A DNA stretch of 64,000 nt. Source: Orobanche coerulescens. Its lineage: Eukaryota; Streptophyta; Magnoliopsida; Lamiales; Orobanchaceae. Under the pieces are notes generated by a model. It worked only from the letters and a program-made list of their open reading frames with translations, did no database searches and was not told the origin of the DNA. A program made the translations under genes and the position numbers. This document shows, piece by piece, positions 54,874-64,000 of this stretch (its first letter is position 1; each line of letters starts with the position of its first letter). The stretch lies in contig CM065803.1 in NCBI GenBank assembly GCA_033398695.1, positions 46,181,501 to 46,245,500 of the forward strand, read 5' to 3'.

Positions 54874-56822
54874 CCCCGCAGTAGTTCTTCAGGAAAAACA
54901 TCAACAAATTCCTGCAATAAAGATTCAATAGAACTCGGAATTATCCGGTTCCCGGGGTTAGTAGTAGCGCAAACTTTTCGGAAAATAATCAAGTACATGG
55001 GTGCATTTTCCTTGATATCTTCTTCAAGTTCCTTTGCACTTACAAGCATGCATTTTCTCAAATTTTCTTTTTCTTTCTTTTTTTCATTTTTCTCGCTTTT
55101 TTCATTTTTTTCATTTTTCTTTTCCTTTTCTTTTCTCGATTTTCCTTCAACTTCCTTTTCAAGACGAAGTTGATCTTCTTGTATTTGTACCTTAGTCATG
55201 GGAGCTAAGGTAATTTTCTTTCCGTCCTTCTCGAATGAGTAACGATTTTTCCTTCCGCTCAAAGTAGCATCTCGATCAAAATGCCATGGTCTTCCCAACA
55301 AGATATGGCAAGCAAGCATCGGAACGACATCACATAGGATTTCGTCTTGATACCTTCCGATGGTGAGAGCCACTAGTACCTGTTTATTAACTCGAACTTC
55401 CCCACAATCATTTAGCCAATGTAAACGATACGGTTTAGGGTGTCTTCTTGTTGGGAGATCGAGTTCTTCCACTAGCATAGCGCTAATGACATTAGTGCAT
55501 CTCCCGTTATCTATTATCACACTACAATTTTTATTTTTAATAAAACAACGTGTGTGAAATAGATTTTCTCTTTGTTCGTTAACTTCCTCCTCTTTTGCTT
55601 GAGAACTTAACACCCTCCGAACAACAAGTGCGGGTGCATACTCATACGTCTCATCATCACTCTCCACCTCTCTTGTCTCTTCTTCTTCTTCTTCTTTTTC
55701 GCTTTCCGTTTCAATCTCCCCATCCCGAAGTACCATCACCCGTTTGTTGGTGCATTCGGATGCTATATGTCCACGACCCTGGCACTTATAACATTGGATG
55801 TCCCGGTTTCTCCTTTGGGTGCTTTCGACGGGTTTAGGTTTTCCATCAAATTTTGGTTTGCTAGTGCTCCCAACTTCAAACTTTCCTTTCAAGACACTCC
55901 CTTCTCTTTTATCAAAATTTTTAAATTTGTCTGAACTTACTTGAGATTGTTGTTTCCAAGGGGTAGAGTATCCCGTGGAATAGTTGTTATTGCTCCCTCT
56001 TCGTAAGCTCCGCTCGATTTTTACCGCCGCATATACCATGTCCTCGAATTCAACAAAGTGTTGTTTGTCAACTTTTTTAGCTATATCGGCTCTCATACCG
56101 TGTAAAAACCGCGCCATGGTGGCCTCTCTCGATTCCCGAACATTGGCCCGGATCATCAACATCTCCATTTCCTTTCGAAAATCTTCAATGTTTCTCGAGC
56201 CTTGTTTTAAAGTTTGTAAGCGAGAAAATAGTTCCTTAAGATAGTAATTAGGAACAAATCTTTTCCGCATAACAACCTTCAATTCTTCCCAACCGCTAAC
56301 CGGTCTCTCCCGACTCCTCCTTCTCTCCGTCACAAGTTGGTCCCACCAAATGCTGGCATATTCTGAAAATTCGGTTATTGCTAACCTCATTTTCTTCTCA
56401 TCGGAATAGTTGTGGCAATCGTAAATGGTCTCCAACTTCCTTTCCCAATCGAGATATGTGTCCGGATCACTTCTCCCTTCGAAAGATGGGATTTTTATTT
56501 TGATGTTTCCCATATTCCGATCCTCCTCGTTTCGGACATATCTTCCTCGTCTTCCTTCATACTCTCTCCTTCCTCCTCGTCCTTGTCGCCCTCCTCGATG
56601 TACAAACCTCGAAGTTTCCTCCTCGGAATTCATCGAATCTTCATCATCATAGCCTCCAAATCGAATGGGTTCCGGTCCCTTTCGTACGGGCTCCTCTTCT
56701 CTACCCTTCGTGAGAGTAGCAATTGTTTCCTCTTGTTTATCTAGTCTTCCGACTATTTGAGCAAGTTGTTGTACAATATTTTGAAGGATAAGATTTTGCT
56801 TGTTTCCTTCGGTTCCTGACAT
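54840..56822 (-). pseudogene. gag: Element E gag and protease
   Basis: A 660-codon open frame, unusually long and intact. Starts MSGTEGNKQNLILQ, with an acidic then RGGRQGRGGRREYEGRRGRY segment, and the Gag core (IPSFEGRSDPDTYLDWER, EYASIWWDQLV, RFVPNYYLKELFSRLQTLKQ, ATMARFLHGMRADIAKKVD). One zinc knuckle, CYKCQGRGHIASEC, follows, then a Glu-rich segment (EKEEEEEETREVESDD). The protease is recognisable by SVIIDNGRCTNVIS: DNG replaces the usual DGG/DSG of this lineage, which may weaken it. A Lys/Glu-rich linker (KEKEKKNEKNEKSEK) precedes RT. The frame shifts at EELLRG, at the protease-RT junction. Translation would start directly after a purine-only leader. Confidence 0.9.
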
Positions 56823-57612
56823 TTTTTTTTCTTTTCTTTTTTTCTTTTTTTTTTCTTTTTTTTTCCTTTTTTTTTTCTTTTTTTTTGTTTTTCTCTTTTT
56901 TTTTCTTTTTTTTTTCCCTTTTTTTTTCTCTTTTTTTTTTCTTTTTTTTTTCTATAAGAAAATTTCCTCACAAGATCCTCACGTGTATCGCTCGATCGCT
57001 CACACTCGCGTATCTCTCGTTTGGCTTTTTCTTAATTCCTCACAATTTTTTTTTGTCTTTTTCCACACAACTTACAAGGTGATTTTTGGTGATTCAAATC
57101 AAGTTTCTTCTTGAAAGAACTCAAATCCCACGATCCCCCCAACGATTGCGAATGACGATAAGATAAAAAAAAATGGAAAGATGGGAGCAAAAGATTTTGG
57201 AATAGTTTAGAATATGGAACGGAACGAAAAGTATGATAATTGTTTGATAAGATCGATCAAAATTCGTTCTTCTCTTCTTCCTTGATAATTTTTTTTCTTC
57301 TTTTTTTTTTTGGTAATGAAATGAATGGATTGATATTTGATATTCGATCCGCAAGCTTAAAATCACCAGACGCCCGAAGGCTAAGGAACAAGTTCTTCCC
57401 CTGGCCTCGGCTTGAAGAGTTATCAAAAACAATCAAAACCTTCACGACTTATAATTTTTTTTTTTTAGTAATGAAAATGAATTTCTTTTTTTTTTCTTTT
57501 TTTTTTGTGTGTGAAGAAGATGGAAGATTTAGAAGATAAAGGAAATAATAGGATGATAAGATAGGAAGATTATGGTAATGAAGGAAAATAGATGATACCA
57601 CTTAGTTTTGGA
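56823..57612 (-). other. Element E leader with long purine-only runs
   Basis: Between primer site and gag. On the minus strand 56955-56823 is almost entirely A with G every few bases (AAAAAAGAAAAAAAAAG pattern), directly before the gag ATG, and shorter purine runs lie at 57285-57310 and 57450-57505. ORFs predicted here are compositional artefacts. Nothing else recognised. Confidence 0.8.
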
Positions 57613-57632
57613 ATAACCGAGCTCCGATACCA
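57613..57632 (-). other. Element E primer-binding site
   Basis: Minus strand TTGGTATCGGAGCTCGG directly after the 5' LTR, matching the Met tRNA type with one change (TGGTATCGGAGC). Confidence 0.85.
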
Positions 57633-57634
57633 AC

Positions 57635-58633
57635 TGATGCGACCCCCACACGACACGCTATGGTAACCGACACCGCTAGATGAATTCGTTCCCAGGATGT
57701 TTCCAAAATAAGCAAAATGGGGCTTTACTTCCAAACCTCTACGTGACACGCCGTAGTAACTCGGAAGGGGTGGAATATAAATACTAACAAGATTGCACTT
57801 GATAAGTATATAAATCACACAAGGGATGTTTTGGAGACACACTCAACAAAACAAGAAAGCACTCACAAAGGTTTGTTAATACAAACACTCTCAAATTCAT
57901 AAAATCTTTGGTGCCCTCTTACAATGAAACTTCAAGGCAATTTATAGCCAAAATCTTACACCTAACTCTAGTGTGAACAAGGAAACAACTAGAAACCTAC
58001 AAAATAGAAAAATCAACATTCAAAGATTCTAAAATCTGATACAAAGTCAGTCAACATATGTTTAGGGGACAAAATATCAAAGACCAAAACAAGGACAACA
58101 AGTCACCATAAATCCAATGCTGTCTATTTTATCATTTCTGAGCTCCAATGTCTCCGAATTTGGTCCTATGGTCTGAACAATATTTGTAGCTCTCTTTCTT
58201 AGCTTTCCATAGACACCTAAATCACCTGAATCGGATTTCGTACGAGTAAGTTATGGCCAAAATACGAGACTGCCGTGTGTCAGTCTTACGCGCGGGAATT
58301 TGCATTCTTGTTTGTTTGTTCGTCTTTTCCGATCGTATTCGACATTAATATTACACGACTCGATTATATACAACTCAAAATATAAAAATACAACTCAAGA
58401 AATACAATTCAAATTAAAATACACCAAGATAAAATAAACGAAAAACTTATTGTTCGACAACTTCGACACTACTCACGAATTAGTTGTCTTTGATAACATA
58501 GTTATTTTTAAACATATCAATGACGAGTGTCGATAAATTATTTTTGAACTTCTTTGATCGAGACCTCGTTATTGGTCCAGTCGGCATGCTCAAGTCCTCA
58601 TCCAGGTTCGTCATAATATCTTGATTCACATCA
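57635..58633 (-). repeat. Element E 5' LTR
   Basis: 999 bp, same length as the other copy with few base differences. The TATA region reads TATAAATT here (57939-57946) versus TATAAATA in the 3' LTR. Confidence 0.95.
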
Positions 58634-59675
58634 GGGACATCAGGCTCCGACGTCCAAGAGGTCGTTTTCTAGTCATCTTCATGCTGAGAAAGCATCTTCA
58701 TCTCAAACAACGAGTTCGACTGTTGTTTGCTTTAACTGTGATACAATAGGATATCGCAGTACCCGGTGCTCGATGCAGGCTGTTGTTTGTTTCCTGTGTG
58801 GGAGGCAGGGACACCTTCAGAAATACTGCAGAGTTCTAGTATCAGTAGATCTCGAGAGAGCTCGCAAACCTCGAGAGATTTTGTTACTCCAGCCCGTGCA
58901 TCATCCAAGGGGTCCTATTAGGCTTCGAGAGCCAGAGGTAAGGACATTTATCACTGATTTTGAACAAGTTAATTCTTGCTCAGTAATATGATAATCATTC
59001 ATTTCATTGTCGTTCATTCATTCATATAATTCATTCATCATACATCAATCATGTTGACACTTATAGTTATCAAACTAATCATTCAATTCACGAGGAATAA
59101 CGGTTCCAATCACTTTATTTGAGCTCTCACTCATTGCGTTATTAATTCACCTCGGTGAGTCATTCTTGATCCTTTTCGGATTTCTAGTCATTTATCATTC
59201 ATCGTAGTCACTCTCGTTTTTGTGACCTTTCGGGACCATATTAAGCGGTGAGTTCAGATTTGGGTCTTCCTTGAATCAATGAGATCGAGGGGATCGATGA
59301 CCTGGAGGATATCGATGTTGGGTACATTTGAGATGTAGCATTATTTTCCAGATTACTGTTTAACTTAATCTGCATTGTAGTATTGTGGCTGTGAACCATC
59401 TGTTGTCGATTTATCATGTAACTATAGTATTTGAGAATATTGAGATTTGGGTCATTAGTTGGGATTTCTTCCCTTTGGTGTTGTACCCGAGATTTCGTGA
59501 TAATCTAAGTAATTGTTCATTGTGATTCAGGACGTCAAGTCATGAGAACTTTGGCGTACGATTGTTATGGTTCTAAGGACTATTTGTGAAGTGTTGTTTT
59601 TAGATCATGATTGATAGTTCATATCCCGAGTTGTTACCCGTAGTTCGGGGACGAAACTCTTTTTAAGGGGGGGTA
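58634..59675 (+). pseudogene. Element B internal 2, gag end, zinc knuckles and pol-less 3' region
   Basis: Continues internal 2 after the GGGAC duplication of element E. Two zinc knuckles are readable: CFNCDTIGYR at about 58730, where the His is Tyr, and CFLCGRQGHLQKYC at about 58791. After that it parallels 29365-30051, with no protease, RT, RNase H or integrase, and ends in the polypurine run TTTTTAAGGGGGGG-TA before LTR3. Adding the three pieces of internal 2 gives about 2.68 kb, the same as internal 1. Confidence 0.88.
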
Positions 59676-59910
59676 TGTAATACCTGGTTGTGAATTCATT
59701 GATTATCATTCAGTGATTGTCACTCAGAATTTTTTTCACTCAGTAATAATCATTCATCATTCTTGTTCCTTCAATTGTGTTCACCGTTCGGCGTACTTTG
59801 GAATCGCATATCAATTGTTATTCGTCATTCATCACTGTTTGAGATCGAGATGATATTATTGTCATCATCATCATCATATTTTGGTATTCGGTGGGTGAGG
59901 TAGAGCATGC

Positions 59911-60362
59911 TACGTACTCTTGTTAGCGCGCGCTAATGGAGTACAGGTAGCGCATGCTATAACTCAGTATTAGCGCACACTAGCACAAGCTATAGCTCAG
60001 TATTAGCGCACACTAGCGCAAGTGTGGCAGACAGTCCATAAGGTACTGGGCTAATTTAGGAAATTCATAGCGCACGCTACGAGTGGCAAGTAGCGTAAGC
60101 TAACTATGCTGGTAACGCACGCTAAGGCGTAAGAGTAGCGCACGCTATCGCGGCAAGGCAGAGGACAGTGGGTTCTGGACTCTAATATACTGGGCATCAA
60201 CTATCAGGTAGCGCACGCTGGACATCCGGTTAGCATACGCTAAGAGGAAGCGTTAGCGCACGCTACCAAGTTCGTAGCGCACGCTAACGATGCAGGCAGT
60301 GGGTACTGGACTACCCGGTGAACTCGTTAGTGCATGCTAAGCACAGGAGCTAGCGCGCGCTA
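59911..60362. repeat. Palindrome cluster in U3 of element B (LTR3)
   Basis: About fourteen TAGCGCACGCTA-type copies in the same order as in LTR2, with single-base changes. One copy and its spacer (GCTATAGCTCAGTATTAGCG) are duplicated near 59960-60010. The TATA box at 60375 follows 13 bp after the last copy. Confidence 0.85.
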
Positions 60363-61506
60363 ATCTGGGTTTTGTATAAATAAGACATTTCACTCTTCAC
60401 TTCGTCATTTCTTCATTTCTCAACCATTTCGGACGATCTTGGGCGATTCGCGAAGGTCTTTTCGAGCTGCAATCATCTAGCATCATATTCAAGCTCCTAG
60501 TTCAGATTAATCATCATTTAATCCACTCCATCACTCCAAATCAAGGTAATTCTTCATTGAATCTTGAATTTTGGGATTTGAAGGTTTCCTTCCCGATCTC
60601 TTCCAGTTAGCTTGCTATCATGATGGAATATGTTGATTATGGATTATATACCTTGGATATTTGTAGTCTTATGGATTCATTGATGTAATTTTTGGAATTT
60701 TTGAATAATTGGGGATTTATTCAAGAACACCTTGGGTGTTGACTTTGGAATTTTGGGGATTTCGACTAGATGTTGTCGTAATCTCGATTTAAGTATTCCT
60801 ATTGGATTATTGATGGTATTAATGAAGTTTTGTTGGATTGAATCATTCATTGGAGGTTGGTTTTCGGTATAATTGGGATTAGTTGTAAACAATGGGATAT
60901 TGTTTACAACGTGTTTGTTTAAATGCCCCAATGAGTTTGGGTAGTGTTGTATCGACCTTTTGAGTTGATTTTGATTATACATGGATATGTATATTAAGCG
61001 AATCATTGGTAATTATGTTATTCAAGGTTGTCGAGGACCGATAATCACTTTAAGGGCGTTGATCGTGGAAGGACTTTCTCGCCGTCGGTTTGAGGCAAGT
61101 TTTATACTTGTACTAGTCAATGAGATTAATATTATCATATATGTGTATGAATATGTTGTATCATTCTGAGACTTAGTATCTTCATGAGTTCATTGATATT
61201 AGGGGATCGTTCGATACGATACTCTTCGGCAATTATGCCAAATGTTTATTATTGTTCATTAATGGCCGGTTCAAGGCATTAGGGTACTCGTTGTTAATGT
61301 TATTGTCGATAGCCGGTTTGTGATATCGATGTATCGATTGTTGTTGCTAATATTTATGTCGATCTAAGACATTGTTGTAATCATTGTTATTAATGTTGGC
61401 GTCCTGTCATTCATGTTGTATTGGCCGATTGAAGGCATTGGCGTATTCGTTCTCATCTTCGTCGTCGGTAACCGATTAAAGGTGCCGAGGCATTCATTGT
61501 ATCATT

Positions 61507-61842
61507 GTTATCGATTGGCCGTTCTAAGTCAATCGAGGTGCTCAATCATTCATTGTATCATTGTTATCGATTGGTCGTTCTAAGGCAATCGAGGTGCTCA
61601 ATCATTCATTGTATCATTGTTATCGATTGGAAGTTCTAAGGCAATCGAGGTGCTCAATCATTCGTTGTATCATTGTTATCAATTGGCTGTTCTAAGGCAA
61701 TCGAGGTGCTCAATCATTCGTTGTATCATTGTTATCGATTGGCCATTCTAAGGAAACCGAGGTATTTTATCATCCGCTGCATCATTGTTATCGGTTGCCC
61801 ATTCTAAGGCAACCGAGGTATTGAATTGGGACTGTCAAGGAC
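61507..61842. repeat. 56-bp tandem repeat, six units (LTR3 of B)
   Basis: Units start at 61507, 61563, 61619, 61675, 61731 and 61787, same family as in LTR1 and LTR2. Confidence 0.92.
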
Positions 61843-63120
61843 GGTGCCCATCCATGAATTTCTGTCGTCGTGTTGGCCGACTCAAGGCAGTACACTATCA
61901 TTCTTGCGAATCTGGTAATCTTTGAATCATTGCCGTTTGGGGTTAATTGTGTTTGGAGGCTAGTCTCGACTAGTGCTCGATGGGTGAGCTTGGGGCTTGA
62001 ACCTTCGCGGTTGGTTTCCCAACACCTATAGCTCACTTGGTCACGATCATGGTTATGATCTCATTATAGGTAAACTTGGGGCTTGAACCTTCGCGGTTGG
62101 TTTCCCAACACCTGCAACTCAGTAGGTCATGGTCATGTTTATGATCTAATTATGGGTAAGTTTGGGGCTTGAACCTTCGCGGTTGGTTTCTCAACACCTA
62201 CAGTTCAGTAGGTCACGGCCATTGGATGGTATCATTATGATACGTCTTCGTGCCGTGGCTTCGGCCCTCATTGTGATACGGCTTCGTGTCGTGGCTTCGA
62301 CCCTCATTGTGATACGGTTTCATGCCGTGGCTTCAACCCTCATTGATACAGCTTCGGGCTGTCTTGGTTTCAAGTGATTGTGTTGATTGACAGCTTCGGA
62401 TGAGTGGCTATCAGGCCTTTGTGATGTCTTGGTAATTTCATTGGAGCCTTCGGGCATTGTGATTCATAATTAATTCAGTTCTGGTTTGGTTCATGTCGTG
62501 TAATTCATTGTGGTACTCTATAATTACGATTCGCCATTGGGCACTTATGTTCTAACCTGTTGAACATGTATTAGTAGTATGTCGTGGGCATAGTGTTTCC
62601 CGAATGCTCAGTTCTTACCTTGGTTTGTGATCATATTGTATTATTATTGTCATTGTAGCGTTTCATTCTGCCTTTAGATGCATATCATGTTATACATGTA
62701 TTTGATGTTCATTATCTGGATAACTGACCCCGTGGGGGCTGAACATGTTTTCATGTTTTAGGTGCTGGCGAGGAGAGAGTTGAGACACAGGGGCATGACG
62801 TTGGCGACGAGGCATTCGAGCGATACTAGTCCGAGTTATTCATATTGGTTAGTCAGTTGGAGTGTACTCAATTTTGTCAGTTGGTGTCATGTTGTATTAC
62901 CTGAGCAGATGCTCGTGGATGTTGTTGTATTTTATTTTGGCCCTGTAGGCCCACTTTTGTCGTTGAAATTCCTTATCGGAATATTGTATCGGATATCATG
63001 GTAGGGATTATGATTTCCCTTATTGGTTAATTAATGTATTTTAGTCGTGTTTGCCTGGTGGATATCCGGGTGTGGGGTCCACGGCACTGTAATAACCCAA
63101 TGGGATTTGGGGGTGTTACA

Positions 63121-63665
63121 AGATATTTCATTCCTGAAGGATTTCGAATGAGCTGAAGCATATAAGTCACATTCTCGGAATCCTTATTCAATTAGGTTGC
63201 AAAGATCCTTATATGGATTAAAACAATATGGTCGAATGTGGTATAATAGATTAAACGGATATTTGGTGAGGGAACAATACAAGAATGATCCTATGTGTCC
63301 ATGTATTTTTATAAACAAAACTGAATTTTCATTTGCTATAATTGTTGTATATGTTGATGCTTTAAATAATAGTGGAACTCCTTAAGAGCTCCAGGAAATA
63401 GTCAATTACTTGAAAGCAGAATTTGAAATGAAAGACCTTGGAAAAACTAAACTTTGTCCTAGATTGCAAATTGAACACCTATCAGATGGAATTTTTGTAC
63501 AACAGTCCACATATACAGAAATGATCTTAAAATATTTTCATATAGACACATCACATCCATTCAGCACTCCAACAATTGTTCGGTCACTCGATGAAAAAGG
63601 GATATTTTTCAACCTCGACGGGAAAATGAAGATATACTTGATCATGAAGTACCATATGTTAGTGT
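63121..63665 (+). pseudogene. Ty1/copia reverse transcriptase fragment flanking element B
   Basis: Part of an older copia Pol on the plus strand. Readable pieces: QRSLYGLKQYGRMWYNRLNG, KNDPMCPCIFINKTEFSFAI, the catalytic motif as YVDALNNSGTP (relatives have YVDD, so the second catalytic Asp is Ala), a stop, then VNYLKAEFEMKDLGKTKLCP and LQIEHLSDGIFVQQSTYTEM. The N-terminal side is cut exactly by LTR3 of element B; AGATA (63121-63125) is the candidate right target duplication. The C-terminal side is cut at a conserved SVVG by the LTR at 63666. Confidence 0.88.
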
Positions 63666-64000
63666 TGTTGGAATAAAAACGCAGCGGAAGCGAATTAGTA
63701 TAATATTTTATATTCGGTTTCATATACTAACCAACAAAAATAACGGATCTATTTAGGCTTGTCAATTAATTAATTAAACAGATTAATAAGCAATTTAAAT
63801 ACACCTATTTACTTAGTACAATTGATAATTCATACCTTTGACGCGAAGTGGTAGTATTATTCCTTTAGGGTTGATCGAAATCTCCTTCTTGCTCCTAGTT
63901 GATCTTTTTGTATTTCTACCTTTTAGATCTTCTAGAGTATATCCCACCTAAGATCCAGATGTTGTGTGGGCAACAATCTACTGGATCAAACTTGGACAGT
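63666..64000 (-). repeat. Partial copia-type LTR at window end
   Basis: TGTTGGAATAAAAACGCAGC begins here and abruptly interrupts the RT reading frame. Its inverse ends in ...TTCCAACA, typical of copia LTR ends, so this is probably the 3' end of an LTR on the minus strand. The rest is beyond the window, and orientation and size are inferred. Confidence 0.5.

Larger units (their letters stand above)
51400..58633 (-). mobile_element. Element E: CRM-like Ty3/gypsy retrotransposon
   Basis: Minus-strand element with perfect target duplication GGGAC (51395-51399 and 58634-58638), two 999-bp LTRs, Met-type primer site and polypurine tract. Gag-protease, RT, RNase H and integrase are on the minus strand in gypsy order. 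The Gag type (IKIPSFEGRSDPDTYLDWER) and coding sequence running into the 3' LTR point to the CRM lineage, known in other plants from centromeric chromatin. LTRs are very similar, so the insertion looks young, but at least four frameshifts are present. It lacks part of the sequence before the C-terminus. Confidence 0.92.
59676..63120 (+). repeat. Element B LTR3 (complete, 3445 bp)
   Basis: Starts TGTAATACCTGG, ends GGGGGTGTTACA, and is followed by non-B DNA, so this is the right end of the tandem. It contains the palindrome cluster (59911-60362), TATAAATA at 60375-60382, six 56-bp units (61507-61842), the 86-bp and 36-bp repeats (61985-62345) and the CCCCGTGGGGG hairpin (62728-62738). Compared with LTR2 it has a short local duplication at about 59960-60020 inside the palindrome cluster. 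Confidence 0.95.

Noticed and set aside
56800..57114. Phe-rich ORFs over the T-rich run in element E
   Set aside because: Low-complexity poly-T on the non-coding strand of the E leader; no conserved protein.
51400..58633. Palindrome cluster in the E LTR
   Set aside because: Only isolated words such as TTACGCGCGGG are present, no repeated palindrome upstream of its TATA box; it serves as a negative comparison.

Overview
The window is plant nuclear repeat DNA. Every stretch I can identify is transposable element, and the elements are nested inside each other. The plant origin is shown by Ty3/gypsy chromoviruses with C-terminal chromodomain-like ends, a CRM-like gypsy element, Ty1/copia elements with initiator-Met tRNA primer sites, a CACTA DNA transposon, and captured pieces of plant-type genes (UFC1, a nuclear poly(A)-binding protein, LONELY GUY). 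I cannot name the species. I see no ordinary host gene in its own locus, no rRNA or tRNA gene and no prokaryotic feature.

Layout. The oldest visible layer is a broken copia reverse transcriptase at the right edge (63121-63665), itself cut by a further LTR (63666-64000). Into it went element B, an unusual tandem of LTR1 - internal 1 - LTR2 - internal 2 - LTR3 that reaches from beyond the left edge to 63120. Both B internals keep gag but have no pol and are almost the same length (about 2.68 kb once later insertions are removed). B was then hit five times, directly or indirectly. Element A (1-9971, Tekay-like chromovirus, + strand) sits in LTR1. Copia element F (11449-26291, - strand) also sits in LTR1 and carries a CACTA element (15859-21144) in its integrase. 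Element D (35016-51312, - strand) sits in gag of internal 2. Element C (40754-50524, Tekay-like, + strand) sits in the right LTR of D. Element E (51400-58633, CRM-like, - strand) sits further along internal 2. Target-site duplications support D (CAGAG), E (GGGAC), the CACTA (AAT), F (AAACT/AAGCT) and C (GAATA/GAATC).

Cargo. Element D has LTRs, a tRNA-Asp-type primer site and a polypurine tract but no gag or pol. It carries an intact intronless LOG-like ORF (cytokinin riboside monophosphate phosphoribohydrolase family) with its own TATA box, plus a frameshifted cysteine-rich ORF that I do not recognise. The CACTA element has captured a nearly complete UFC1 gene (Ufm1-conjugating enzyme) with its leader, and one exon of a PABPN1-like gene with its splice sites.

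Regulation. Four unrelated or distantly related LTR families (A, B, C, D) each carry a cluster of short palindromes (TAGCGTACGCTA, TAGCGCACGCTA, TAACGTACGTTA, GTTACGGCCGTAAC) just upstream of a TATA box, while the E and F LTRs do not. This shared promoter layout, together with the LOG-carrying retroelement, is the most interesting signal here. Part of the sequence (about 36.1-36.4 kb and 42.1-48.8 kb) shows recurrent small deletions at CAG, CTG and GTAC when LTR pairs are compared. Some apparent pseudogenes there, especially in element C, may therefore be assembly artefacts.
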